Positions 36,325 to 47,790 of a stretch of DNA of 64,000 nt are shown one piece after another (position 1 is the first letter of the stretch; every line of letters begins with the position of its first letter). The stretch is taken from the NCBI GenBank assembly GCA_000697055.1, contig JNDT01002122.1, positions 24,966 through 88,965 on the forward strand, written 5' to 3'. The DNA is from Saksenaea vasiformis B4078. Taxonomy: Eukaryota > Mucoromycota > Mucoromycetes > Mucorales > Saksenaeaceae. The notes under the pieces were generated by a model. That model ran no database searches. It had not been told where the DNA came from and worked only from the letters and a program-made list of their open reading frames with translations. The translations under genes and the position numbers were made by a program.

Positions 36325-36659
36325 ATTTACCTGTACCGATCTTGGTATACACATGAAAAGTGGAATGAACAGCATATCCTGATGGAAGATGGTACACCTG
36401 TCCATCGTAGCAACGTTGCAAAGGAATGGTTGCAAAAGAACAATATACCAAAGTTAGACTGGCCAGCGCAATCACCCGATCTTAATCCAATCGAAAACAT
36501 TTGGAAGCAAATGAAGGATTGTATACAAAAGAGAACAAGACCTTTACAGGAGGCGTGGTATTCTTTTTAACGTAAATTCATGGAATAAGGTTATCGAATC
36601 CATGCCTGAACGGATAAAAGCCGTCATCAAAGCTAAAGGAGGTAGCACTAGGTGGTAGT
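36325..36659 (+). pseudogene. Tc1/mariner transposase C-terminal relic (DDE_3 type)
   Basis: One frame reads HILMEDGTPVHRSNVAKEWL and LDWPAQSPDLNPIENIWKQM (36,377-36,520). These hold the second Asp (MEDG) and the Glu/Asp partner region (NPIENIW) of the Tc1/mariner DDE catalytic core. After a frame break near 36,570 another frame continues VIESMPERIKAVIKAKGGST and ends at a TAG (36,657-36,659), the usual transposase C terminus. The first catalytic Asp and the N-terminal helix-turn-helix are not found upstream. It is therefore a 5'-truncated, frameshifted relic. I did not locate terminal inverted repeats. Confidence 0.85.
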
Positions 36660-39600
36660 GTTCCGGATAGCATTGCTATCTGGCATTGCCTCCTGCAGTT
36701 ACCATGTTTAACACACTGCAGTACTGCGATCATTCGCACCACATGCCACTTTAAACCACCTCTATCTGAGCTTCCCATATCATTGTAGTACTGGGTAGCA
36801 TCAAGCAACGGAGCAAAAAGATCTCAGTGAAACACTGGAAAATAAGAGTAAGGATATGGATCTGCACAAGTTTTAAATCGTTGATGAAGGCGCTATGTGC
36901 AGTACCTCATAGTAGTGGCGGCTATGAGATACAATCAGTACTTTATTCGCAGATTTAACTTCTTGCTATGGTTTTGAGTGACATAGCCGCTACAATGTCA
37001 CCCAAATTTCGCTGTGTTTAGACCTGTGTATACACTAGATTCTATGATACAGGTAGTTAGGTTTAAGCAGAAGCATAGAAGTCGCTCGAATAATCTCTAA
37101 AGATGTTGAATGTATCTGAAACTGGAGCAAGTGAAGATCGTAGTTTGATGAGGTATTTGCACCGAATCGGCTGGTTGCCATGACGATGAGAGAGAGAAGT
37201 TTTTTATAGTGATAAATCAATAGCTGTATGGCTTCTGTTGCTACGAATTAGTGCCTGATCTCCTGAATAAAAAGAGTTTATGTTTTAGCTGGTATCACAT
37301 AGACACCGTGTCTGATCCATGTCTGAATTTAATTTGAGAATTCTTTACGATGGCTACTTTTAAATAGCTGCTTTAGTTAATGTAAAAGTCTACGATCTGT
37401 TTCGGGATATCGAAATGTGGCAATGTACTATTTTATAGAAGTTTACATGCTACCACATAAAGATGTCTATCAAGAAATGAAAAAGGACCGCGCTATAGAA
37501 AAATGGAGTAGTTAACACAACTATTGGGCTTAAATTCCAGCTGATCAGTTATCGCAAGGACACCACAAATGTGCTATCGGAGGTATGAGATAACTTGAAG
37601 CACAAAGGATCAAGCTATCTATTAATTCGTACGAGGTGCGCCATTATGAATGACGAATGGATAAAAGCGGTACAACAAGAAACAAATGATATATGGTGAG
37701 ACTCCTGTTTATTCGGAAAGAGATAGAAAGGATGGGAAGCCAGTTTCCCGCTACTACTAACGCTAGAAGTAAAATTCTTTATTAACGGAGATTCTACATC
37801 TGAAACGATGCAAATTAGGTAGACAGAGAGAGACATAGCTTATCACGCTCGTGTTATTGCTATAGTGAAGTACCACATGAGGTATAATCTCAAAAGTTAA
37901 TGACATTCATGAACATGTACCGGTTTTGGGTGACTGAGGAGGTAAAGCCTACCCATATGTCTTTTATTGTTTATATGTTGCCGCTCCTCGGCCTCTTCAT
38001 CCTGTCAGCACGCCAGACAGACCCTGTCACCCGGCTTAAACCGTCGCCATTGGCTCTATTTGTTCACGCATGGATGAGAATCAGAAATGTTACATGTTCT
38101 CTGTGTATTACCGTCGAAAATTCGGGTTTTGGTTTTGTCTCGTCACATATGAGACAAACGTCCTTGGGGGAGGAGGGGGGGAGTTCGCCCCTTGCACGGC
38201 GGAGGTTAATTCTTGCGCGTTTGGTCATAGTGTATTGGTTCATACCGATGTGATGATGGTAAATGTAAGTAAAAAATTTACAGATTTACATAGCTTTCAG
38301 CTCGACTTGAGTCTGCAAAGCCAACGTTACAGTTTTTGATAAAATGCCGTTCTTGTTCTGGAAGTAAACATACAGCACCATATCTAGAGTATGCGAGATG
38401 CGTTTACAGACGATGACCAATGGTCAGAGACAGCGAAGCTGAGATGAGGTGCTTCAAGAAAGATGGTGTGCTATCAGACAGATGTACTGTGGGACCTTGT
38501 TTTATTCTCGAGAAGAGGCACCTCTCCTTGTTCTTGCAGTAAAAAGCTATTTACATGGTGCCTGAGTTTTAATTACAGTCATGTGTATACGAGCGAAGTT
38601 GTGAGCGACATAGCCTCAAACAAAATGCGTACGGGGCATAATTGTACATCAAAATCAAGTAGATATCGGCCTCTGAAGCTTTTTAGATTATTGATCTTTT
38701 TTCTGTAAAAATAGAACGTTTACATCAATATTTCTTATTCCAATTGCTGACTACATGATATCTACAAAAAGAATTCCACAAACTACTCCAAAAAAGTTCT
38801 TCTCATTTTTCGGTCACAGCTCACCACGTTGTAGGCCGCTTCTCCTTCTCATAAGTTCAATGCGTGTGAATACTGTTCAAAAGTTTGTAACATCTCAATT
38901 GAAATCCGACATTGTGTAAGGAAAGAGATTTTCATTGGGGTTTTCAAGGAAACTATCTTTTGACAGCCCGTTATCTTTTGAAAGCTGCAGTAGAAAACCA
39001 TGTTTCACAAAGAATAGAAGCAACGTTTAAAAATTTTGTAAATACATAATTATCTCGGTTTCTAGAATATAACAAATAAATATGCAACGCCTGAGTATCC
39101 TGTGCTTTGAACAAACAAAATAAAATGACTTGGTCTGTGTCTTCTACATGATGCCACGACCTAGAAATATGCACGTCCATATCTCATATCTCAAATATCC
39201 ATATGCGCTTTAGTGTACAGGGCTATTTGTTTCTCATTTGCATTGCATAAGTTTCATTGTATCTTCCATCATCCTTCGGTATCTGAACCTGAGACTACTC
39301 TGTGACCAGAAAGAAAAGTCTGTAAATTTCCATAGAAATACAACGCGTATTCCTTACAATTTTTGTGGTTAAATCGTAGTACGTCTGCATGTGACTATAC
39401 TTCATGTTTGTCTCATATGCCATTTTCCGATAGTATCATAGATAAATTGATGTGTTTTCCATATGCATGGATATTTACCGTGTTTGAGCGTATTATGTCA
39501 TATATGGATGTTCCAAACCGGCAATGTCGACACCATTCTACTGGAATTGATTACTGAAAGAGATCTCGTAATTAATATATACTGTACACGAATAAAACAT

Positions 39601-41170
39601 CCACAATTGAGTATTATAGATTTCACGTCTTTTCTTTTCTTTTTTTACAGTCTCGATAAGTAAACTTATAGTGCGCCACCTTGGCAAAGATACGGTACGT
39701 CGATCTGTTTACAGCAGACATTAGGATCATGATACTCCACAATTCAAAACATATACAAACTGAACAACTTTTTAGCTCAGCCCAACTCGTTCTAGAATCG
39801 CTAGCATTATAGTATCTTATACATGTCAAAGGCATACAGAATGGCGCATTCTATATTCCTTGCATCCAGAATAAAATCTTTCTAACTTCCACAGTTGGTA
39901 AGTTTACCTAGATCTGAGATCTTTTCATATACGCTATTACTGAAGAATTTCAAAAGGATATGTTTGCCAAAGCCGAGATCTAGATAAACACTTCCACCAG
40001 CTACAGTAATATTTACGCTAATTCGAACGTCTCATGGCGTCGGTATACTGGGGCTTGATTGGTGATATGTCGATAAAAAAAAAGTAACCATAGTGATTTA
40101 TGTAGGTATTCCATACAAATTATATATTAGAGTCATTATTTTGTAAGTTACCGGGAAGGTTCTATCTAACAATAGCAATTAGCGCCCTCGTGAATCTTTG
40201 AACGATGAAATCGATTTTTTTAGGTTTATGCTAAAAAAATCATCCCAAAATTGGTAAACGCAATATCGCTCCTCGAATCAAGATAGTAAATGGACGCATC
40301 GATGTCTGTAAAATCTTTTGAGTTCTAAACCAATTAGTATTATCTGAACATTCGATTCGAAGACATTACCCTTGAAGGAGAATGCAACGGAGAAGATTGT
40401 TGGTAAATGTAAATATTGTGAACCTTAACTGCTCTGTGTAACCAGGTGTCTCTTCAGGCTATGCACTCGGTGATTGACCTACTTAGGCTAACGTACTTTT
40501 CTTACCTAATGTATTGATGCTTGTCTCAGTGACTTTGTCAATACAGACGATTGCAAATAGATGGAAAGCATTAACAAAAAACAGCTCTGAATCACATGTG
40601 CCGTTATGTCATGCAGATTTTCTTTTAAAGAGTGCCACCTGCTGCAGCATAGTCACTGCTTCGGCTGCACTATGTATACAGATGCCTCATTTTGATAAAG
40701 TCGCAGCGTAGCATTGCTATCATTGCAATAAGTAAAATTAATAGTAGATTCGACTGTTTCCAAACTTCTATGCTCTAATGTTCTTTAGCTGTTAATGTTT
40801 GTGGTTAACGTAATATCTTCTAAATAGCATTTCTTCTTGCTTTAGTCCTAACAAGTATATAGCCTCGCTACACTTCGGAACCACCACAAAGAAAAATCAG
40901 TGACATATCTTGGATTATCGTTATCACCTACCTCGGCTACTTGTATGTGTTGCATGGGGTTTGTCCCTGCAACTTTTGCTTCTTCGAAATGCAGGTGGTC
41001 GCTCATTACAGTGATTTGCCTGGTAGTAGGCCACGTTCCTAATGTTTCTACTGGCGTTACGATCTCGGTTCCACACGGTACTACCGATCACGATTAGTAA
41101 CAAGAATTGTGGAAGCTGTTAATTCACCTCTACCGGCTCCTCTCAACGCTGAGCGTTTAACATTCCAATC
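36660..41170. other. AT-rich gene-poor stretch, 4.5 kb
   Basis: No conserved gene or RNA. Short open frames (for example 37900-38253) carry no recognisable domains. Composition and the flanking transposon relics suggest old repeat-derived DNA. Confidence 0.4.
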
Positions 41171-41172
41171 TC

Positions 41173-42789
41173 TTGAGTACCTACGTCAAACTATCAATAC
41201 AAGTCGTATTCAAATCAACAATTCCATCTAATGCTTTCGTCAACATGAACAGTCGCGTTCAAGCGACATCCTCCGAGAAGACTACTTTCGTCCTGAATCA
41301 TTTTACATTTGTCAAGCAACAAAAGGTTTTCTCTTTGGCGCCGCAGTACGGTTTCAAGCGCCAGTATGCTAGTATCGATATACAAACCCTTCGACAGCTG
41401 CTTCGTCAGAGCGGTGTTCAGTTACTACTGTATATACCGAAGCTCGCCAACAGACACAAGAGCAACATAAACAAGACACACGGCAATTCGCAGCAGTATT
41501 TGACTTCAACAAAATCCGGTGCAGAAGGTAATTAATATCTGGATCAAGACAAATTTATTTTAGAGTTCTCTAGTCTCTTAGAGGACCTTGAGTCAGATGA
41601 ACCTCGAGAACTGTTCACAAACATAGTGAGAACGGACGGTTATGCAATCGACTTCGTGTTTGCTCGCAAAACAACAGAGGAGAGTGAATTACCAGCTTTG
41701 GATGCCACGGACTTTGATGAATGGGAAGTCAATAACATCTTTGACCTATGGGGAGCCAATCCAGGGATGACAGAGATCTACGTAGCTAGCAATGGCCATG
41801 GAACAGAGCCTCATGAAATTCGAAAGATGTCCACTGCTGAGTTCTATATCATGGCTGGGTACAAGAAGACCAATGCGAATATCTTGAGAATGAAACGCGA
41901 AGATGAAATACTGGCTATAGAACAGGGGATAACAACTCGGAAGACAGCAAATCTGGAGACACTGGCAACGTGTCTTGAATCAGTATTGCCGAATCTGGAG
42001 TAGTTGTTTGAGTTCTATGATCAAAGGCTTACAGGTTTCCGGTTTTTGAATTACATTGGGAAGCAACGGGCTGAGGCTGAGCTTATCAACATACTGCTTG
42101 ACGGTTGTAAAAATTATAATCAACGTGGTCTGAAGCAGAAACGGAAGAACTGGAGAAAGGAGAAAAAGCAGCAAAAGTGCGTATCTTACAAATCGTAATA
42201 AGTCTCTAACTAATCTTATCTATAGGAAACAGACGAAGGCAAAGAAGTATGTCGGTTGTACTTAGCAACGCTGTTAATTCTCTTTGGTTGGTAGGCGACC
42301 ACGATCACAGAAACAAAAATGGCGAAAGGTACCGCTTCGACCGGCGACCGACAGAATACCTTTGATTGCATTTGGAAATGCCACGTTTCAAACAAACATG
42401 CGCGGAAAGATTTCTGGCTTAGCGGATCGGTGTTGGGTCCTTCTTAAGAGAGCGGAGAATGCCGGCCTGCTTGTTATGGTGAACATCGATGAATACAATT
42501 CTTCGAAGGTAACAATAACGAGTATATAGGCATATTTCGTACTAAAGAGGATATTTAGGTGTGCTCGAGATGTCAACAGAAGAACATGGAAAACTTACGG
42601 CTGAACGAAGAGGCGTACGGAACGTTGTATAGAGTGCTCGGTTGCCAAACCTGCGGCACGTTATGGCAACGCGATGTAAACGCCAGCAAGAACATACATC
42701 TGCTCGCGACGACTCCTTCACGTGGTCTAAGTTCGACCGACAGTTTTCCAACGTTGACAATATATCACTGTAACAAAAACAGTAGATGA
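41173..42789 (+). pseudogene. Fanzor (TnpB-like OMEGA nuclease), best preserved copy, one in-frame stop and RuvC-I Asp-to-Asn
   Basis: A nearly full gene that can be read through plausible introns. FSLAPQYGFKRQYASID (about 41,330-41,385) and FTNIVRTDGYAIDFVFARK (41,616-41,670) are N-terminal. RuvC-I is IFDLWGANPGMTEIYVAS with Asn (codon 41758-41760) where the family has Asp. A stretch GKQRAEAELINILLDGCKNY is next. After two likely introns comes LIAFGNATFQTNMRGKISG, then VNIDEYNSSK, an intron (42511-42558) and VCSRCQQK. The gene closes with CQTCGTLWQRDVNASKNI, the zinc ribbon and RuvC-III with its Asp at 42673-42675 retained. A TAG at 42001-42003 interrupts one otherwise continuous frame. Fanzors cut DNA guided by an RNA from the transposon end. 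This copy appears disabled at the active site. It ends 146 bp before the stop of the minus-strand oxidoreductase. Confidence 0.85.
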
Positions 42790-42934
42790 TTACAGGTAAG
42801 CCATCTTTTATCAAATAATTTCGGAACTCATTGCCAATTTTTTTTTGTCAGGCAACTGTACAGACAGATATTTATAAAGACAGCAAGTAAATGAAACCTA
42901 TATAACAGTTGTAACACTAGCTATACGTGGTTGC

Positions 42935-44250
42935 CTATTTGTTATTGATCTCAATAACTAGCTTTCCGAATTGCTGTCCTTTTCTATAGAAGCAGTTTAG
43001 AAGCTAGGGAATGAAGTCAAGTTGCGCCTTCTTTTCACTTACCTCATCACCTGAAAAGCTTCTTTAACCGAAGTTTCGCTCAACCCATGCCACACTTGAG
43101 AAACAATCGGCTTAATCTGATGTTTTTCAACAAAAGCCACCATCTCTTGGAACTCTCTCCGGGAACCCATGATAGTGCCAAGCAATTCGATTTGTTTCAC
43201 AAACGCAAACATGCTATACTTGGGAACACCGGCAGTCTGTCCGTAATTGACAATAATACCACAATCTTGTAACAGTTCGACATATTGTTCGTACAGAGGA
43301 CCTCCAGACCCATCAATAACTGCTGATAATGAATTGTCTCCCAGAAGCTCCTTCATCTTAGCAGCAAAGTCATCTAAGTCAGTCATGCTCTTAGTAACAG
43401 TACTGGATATCATTCACAGCGTAGACAGTTACCATCCTTATAACTGACTCCGCCTACAGCTCCAAGCTCGACTGCATTCTGGATCTTTTCTGGACTAGAC
43501 GATGTCACATATACATGAGCACCAGCAGCAACGGCAAATTGAAGTGCTATTACTGCTACACCACCACCGATGCCCGTGATAAGCACATGATCTCCTTTCT
43601 TAACCTTGGCCTTTGTAAAAAGAGCTCTATTCATTGTTCGTTATATCGTTCGAACTGCGATGGTAATTTACCTGAAAGCAGTAAGACCGGCTAATGGTAA
43701 AGCTGCTGCCTCTGCTGTTGACAAGTGATTTGGGCATGGTACCAATTCTTTGCTATCCACCGTGACGTATTCTGTCAATGTGCCTTTTGTAGAACATGCG
43801 TAAGTAGGCACAGCCTAAATTTGATTGCCTACCTATTTCAGGAAGCTGCCCCAGGACACCGTATGGTCTCTCGGGTTTACGCTCATCTGAATCCCAACCT
43901 CTTCCAGGATTGATTAGGACACGCTGACCAACTTCAACTGGCGCTGCGGATCCATTCTTACTGACGATTCCGACAGCATCCGAACCAATGACTGAATTAG
44001 TGGGATCGTCACCCCTATACTGGCCCTTCAAGATCCATACATCCCTAAGCAGTTCATGTAAGAAATACACAGACTCTTGAAGGGTTCTTTTATTTTGTGA
44101 AAATTCTTACCGATGGTTCAACGCAGCACCTTGAATTTTCACCAAGGATTGATCGGCTACAGGGTCCTTCACTTGTTGTCCTTCAAGTTTCACAGCAAAT
44201 TTGAAGCCAGTATCAGGCTTTGCAGCCTTGGAAATAATAATAGCAGACAT
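42935..44250 (-). CDS. MDR-superfamily (quinone-reductase/zinc-less alcohol dehydrogenase-like) oxidoreductase, 6 exons
   Basis: Predicted 345 aa; exons 44111-44250, 43833-44044, 43672-43783, 43433-43626, 43043-43373 and 42935-42983. An N-terminal GroES-like part ([39 protein letters not shown]) is followed by a Rossmann domain. That domain has [11 protein letters not shown], then [23 protein letters not shown], a glycine-rich NADP(H)-binding loop. VIDGSGG and a short C-terminal [13 protein letters not shown] complete the fold. The structural-zinc Cys cluster of classical alcohol dehydrogenases is absent, and NHRD replaces the catalytic Cys region, as in quinone-reductase-like members. Substrate cannot be told from sequence. 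The acceptor at 43374 restores [15 protein letters not shown] without extra residues. The first ATG of the conserved region is used; an in-frame ATG 39 bp upstream is also possible. Confidence 0.9.
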
Positions 44251-45464
44251 AGTACAGATTTGGCTTTTGTTTGCAGATGTCAAATGCACCGATTTATGCG
44301 CCTTTTGTAGCGTCTTTGATTACTAAATAATTCTTGCTTCTATACGGAGTCTAAATGAAACCCTGGAACATTCGGATCCGGATCTCGCATACAATTTTAC
44401 CGGAAGCAAGATGCTATTACGCGATGTATGAAACTATGTCGTGATTTCCGGTAGCTACCGTAACGGCTTTGAATATGAAACCTTAGCACCAGAGATCTAT
44501 TGAACTCTAATTAAATGTCAATTCTGTACCTAAGCGTTCCATTACGTTGTCGCCCTTTTCATGACTTTGAGAATGAGTAGACAGCAGTAGAAGGAGAAAT
44601 AAGACATGTGTTTTGCTTTTAAAACAATGTATGGTGAGCGGAATATCGGATTCATGGGTTGTCCGGCCTTTTTGGTTGCTTACTGGATTCCCTTCCGGTG
44701 CCATATATGTTTGGTAACACAAGAATCAAGCGTATCCGATCTGACCAATGAGTTTCTTCCAATAGAGTTCTTGATATGATATCAGTACTGGTCTAGGCAA
44801 TTCGACAAATGGAATAAGGCAGAATAAACCAAGACCTGTACGTCTATTTGTTTATGAAACCGATACTAAGGAGTGAGCGACAGCTCCTGTAAATTCCCGA
44901 GACGACAAGCGGGTTCTGCTTCTATACCTATCCACGATATTTATAGCATATTCTCTGAATTTAGCCATTTTGTATGTTACAAATGCGTTTTTGATTTAGT
45001 AGAGTCGAGAATTTTCGATCACAGCGTTCTTTTCTTTGGGAAGCTGTTATAGTCGTGTAATCGCGAACCAGAGAATACAATCAAACCTCCACGTGTCGTG
45101 TTTCTATTATGGTGCCAGAACCAGAAGATAAAGATTGCACTAAGCGCTGATATATAAGCGCTGGGTCGCGTCAGTACCGGAGTTCCTGAATTAGCGTAGG
45201 TACGTCTGCTTATAATCACACTAGATTATCCGATATATATGGATACTACAGAGGCAAGCCGGACAAGTGGTCTTTTTTTCGGTTTTAGTTGCTTCAACTT
45301 CCTTTGCTGCTTCTAACGTTGAGAAAAATATGTAACATCGAAATATACGAGCAACGATAATCATATTCAACGTATCTTGATTGTACACCCGCATCACCGA
45401 TTGGAAGGCCGTCTTTCCTGAAGTTAATCATCCACAGCTTGTTATGGAACTATGGGATATTAAA
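44251..45464. other. Intergenic, no gene seen
   Basis: About 1.2 kb between the oxidoreductase start and the inverted dispersed repeat. It should contain the oxidoreductase promoter. Nothing else is supported. Confidence 0.4.
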
Positions 45465-45995
45465 ATGCTACGCTTGTCGTATTTGGCATACCATTATCAT
45501 GATATACACTTCATCCACTAAGTCTAAACGATCTTTGTTTTTCTCGTATCATCGGCACTTCATCCACAGATAAACCTGATCTATCCAGACATCTAACAAA
45601 GGATAGCTACAATCTAAAGATAATACGATTCTGTCATAATCTTAAGGTATCTTCTGACATCTCCTATCTTATTATTAGTGCGACAAGACAATTACGATGG
45701 TTACGATCTTAGCATAGACACAGTGATTAGTCAGACGTCTCTGTCCCTGAACAATTGTTATTCAGACTCAGCTAGATGACAGCTCTCCGACCTGACATTA
45801 ATAATCATGGATCATCATCGATCCATGAGGAGAGCTTACGCGTCCTCTGATTACTGAGATACTCAATAAGCATTCGAACAGTATAAATAGTACCGGTAGA
45901 CATCTGTAATCGTTATATTTGCTTCTGAATAAACCTCTACTAAGAGTCTCAAAGTATTTTCTTATTATTTCCCCTCTTGCTAACTCTTCAACGCT
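45465..45995 (-). repeat. 540-bp dispersed repeat, copy 2 (inverted relative to 5,887-6,428)
   Basis: Reverse complement of this segment matches 5,887-6,428 over nearly its whole length with scattered differences. In this copy the left end is open for longer (minus-strand frame from 46,028: HSVEELARGEIIRKYFETLS), so it carries a slightly better preserved remnant of whatever was encoded. It is not followed by the large palindrome that flanks copy 1. Confidence 0.85.
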
Positions 45996-46338
45996 GTGGT
46001 TCTTGTAACAATTATTTGCATAATACACTTAGTCACCTTCTCCAAGGACAATGCAAATTTCGCTCGGGAAATGCGAGATCGTTACAATGTTCCATAGTCC
46101 TCTTCTAAGTGCAATGGGTCGATTATTATCGTGAAGCTCGACCAGATGAGCAGGAATTCCCCAGAAAAAAATTTTCTTGGTTCACGTTTCCCTTCTTCTG
46201 ATACACTACTGGGCAATATTGCTCCATTTCTAGCGCTGCACAGATTCAATAGTATGAAAATAAACGATCGTGGGGTTTACGCATTGCTTTGCTGCCTTTG
46301 TAGCTGGAAGCATTTCTTACTGAAAAGCATGAAAATGA

Positions 46339-46554
46339 ATGTTTAATCTGATCAACATCATGCGTCTCCTGCTTCTTTTCCTTCTATCACTTATAACATG
46401 TATAGTACGCGGAAGCGGATATTGTGAACTCAATCTTACACACGTCCAGATTTGTAATCGGTCTGATCTGTATGTGTTCTTCAAAATCAACAGGCGAATT
46501 CTGTATTCTAGGAACACTGCTTCGTTGGTTCGGGATGATCTATTTAGTTCATAA
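46339..46554 (+). CDS. Small secreted-like hypothetical ORF, 71 aa
   Basis: An in-frame ATG at 46360 gives RLLLLFLLSLITCIVRGSGY, a convincing signal-peptide-like hydrophobic run. A short polar body follows with two cysteines (YCELN and ICNRSD). No family is recognised, and there is no intron or partner to support it. AT-rich DNA can produce hydrophobic frames by chance, so this is only a candidate. Confidence 0.2.
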   Translation: MFNLINIMRLLLLFLLSLITCIVRGSGYCELNLTHVQICNRSDLYVFFKINRRILYSRNTASLVRDDLFSS

Positions 46555-47061
46555 GCTATGACAACCGAGCTGCTTAGTGACAAAACTATAAGCCAATAAT
46601 ACTTCTGCCTGCTGAGTCAGCCTTGAAGAGGAGCAAATCATTGGGAATATCGGGAAACGTAATATTCCTCTACCTGTAATATTGCAAAATCACAGAAGCA
46701 GAGACTTGCCCTGTTCATTGTGTTTCATGCATCGGATTTCTCCGAAATCGTTCGCCAATTAGAAACTGCCGCTGACTGAACACTTGAGCATTCAATGCAT
46801 ATTTAAAGCGTTCAATGTGGCAATAGCCGAGTTTCGGGAATGCAAGTGATTGGGTCTATTCTTCCCCAGATGGAATAAAGTATTCCCGTACTAGCCTTTG
46901 CTTGTCTTGGAGAAGGCGCACATTCGGACTACTACGTATTTGCTTAGCGGTAGAAATACAATGGAACTTATATGAGTAAGCAATCGACTTCGTGTCCTAA
47001 TGGAACAAAATATCTATAAATACGGCGGAAGGAAACACGGCGATTTTTAAACTGCTTGACA
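46555..47061. other. Intergenic with promoter of the downstream gene
   Basis: About 500 bases. A TATAAATA lies near its right end; otherwise no supported feature. Confidence 0.4.
47015..47022 (+). promoter_or_regulatory. TATA-box-like TATAAATA
   Basis: TATAAATA lies 40 bp before the ATG of the intronless gene at 47,062. The sequence is a good TATA match, but the short distance to the ATG would leave a very short leader. Confidence 0.4.
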
Positions 47062-47790
47062 ATGCCTGCAAGAAATATCGTAACCCTTAAATTCAGTGAC
47101 GGGAGACCGGATGTGGTTGGTATCGACAACGCGAACCAGGTTCTGAAGACGGTTGGCGTCCGTGCTAGTACTTTGAACATCCCTGAAGAAGCAAAGGCAA
47201 TTCTCAAAGATCCACAAACGCGTGCACTGACCGAAGAAGAAAAAGCTCGTTTACTTTCGATCTTTTATCTTAACCAAGAACAATTGTTGGAACAGGTGAA
47301 ACTTGCTGGAAGGGAACCTGCTGTTGAAGGCGGCGGTGTCTTGACAGACGAGCCGGGATTTGGGCCTTATCCAAAAGTCTATGATCTGATGGCCCTGGAT
47401 CAAGATAGCCGTAGAACCACTTTGGAAAAATACGGACGCTTGCACCTGAACTCTGCAGACGATGATACGGATGTTGATGAAGCGATGACTATTGTGTCCG
47501 GTGGTCCATTTGGCTTTCTCTACACGCTGAATGATGGTACTGTTGCTCGTCTCCACGTAGAGAAGGTTGGCCTTGGCGATCAGGCGGTGCGGGTGAGCTA
47601 TCATGGCAAGGGCATGCATGCAGGCATACTGGATCCAAAGCAGGGAATCGTGGTGGCTTTCATCCATGGTCCAAAACAATTCACAATGCGTTATGATAGC
47701 CCAGACGCTCCTTATGCTGAATTGCTTGGCACCAACCCTTGGATTGATTTTTCTGACGAGGCACCAAAGGTACTGGATCTGGCAAAATAG
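47062..47790 (+). CDS. Uncharacterised 242-aa intronless protein
   Basis: A single clean open frame of 242 aa from ATG to TAG, with protein-like composition throughout. It starts MPARNIVTLKFSDG. The middle is helical and charged (LTEEEKARLLSIFYLNQEQ). The C-terminal half is rich in Gly and alternating hydrophobics: VSGGPFGFLYTLNDGTV and VVAFIHGPKQFTMRYDSPD. This looks like a beta-rich fold. No signal peptide or membrane segment is seen. I do not recognise the family. It is intronless, while nearly every other gene here has several introns, which fits a retroposed or horizontally acquired gene as well as an ordinary single-exon gene. Confidence 0.75.
   Translation: MPARNIVTLKFSDGRPDVVGIDNANQVLKTVGVRASTLNIPEEAKAILKDPQTRALTEEEKARLLSIFYLNQEQLLEQVKLAGREPAVEGGGVLTDEPGFGPYPKVYDLMALDQDSRRTTLEKYGRLHLNSADDDTDVDEAMTIVSGGPFGFLYTLNDGTVARLHVEKVGLGDQAVRVSYHGKGMHAGILDPKQGIVVAFIHGPKQFTMRYDSPDAPYAELLGTNPWIDFSDEAPKVLDLAK

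Noticed and set aside
37900..38339. Two overlapping open frames with hydrophobic and Arg-rich segments
   Set aside because: No recognisable domain, and the two frames shadow each other; not supported as a gene.
46040..46130. Extension of the second dispersed repeat beyond 46,030
   Set aside because: I could not align this part with sequence to the left of 5,887, where the zinc-finger fragment lies; the repeat ends before it.
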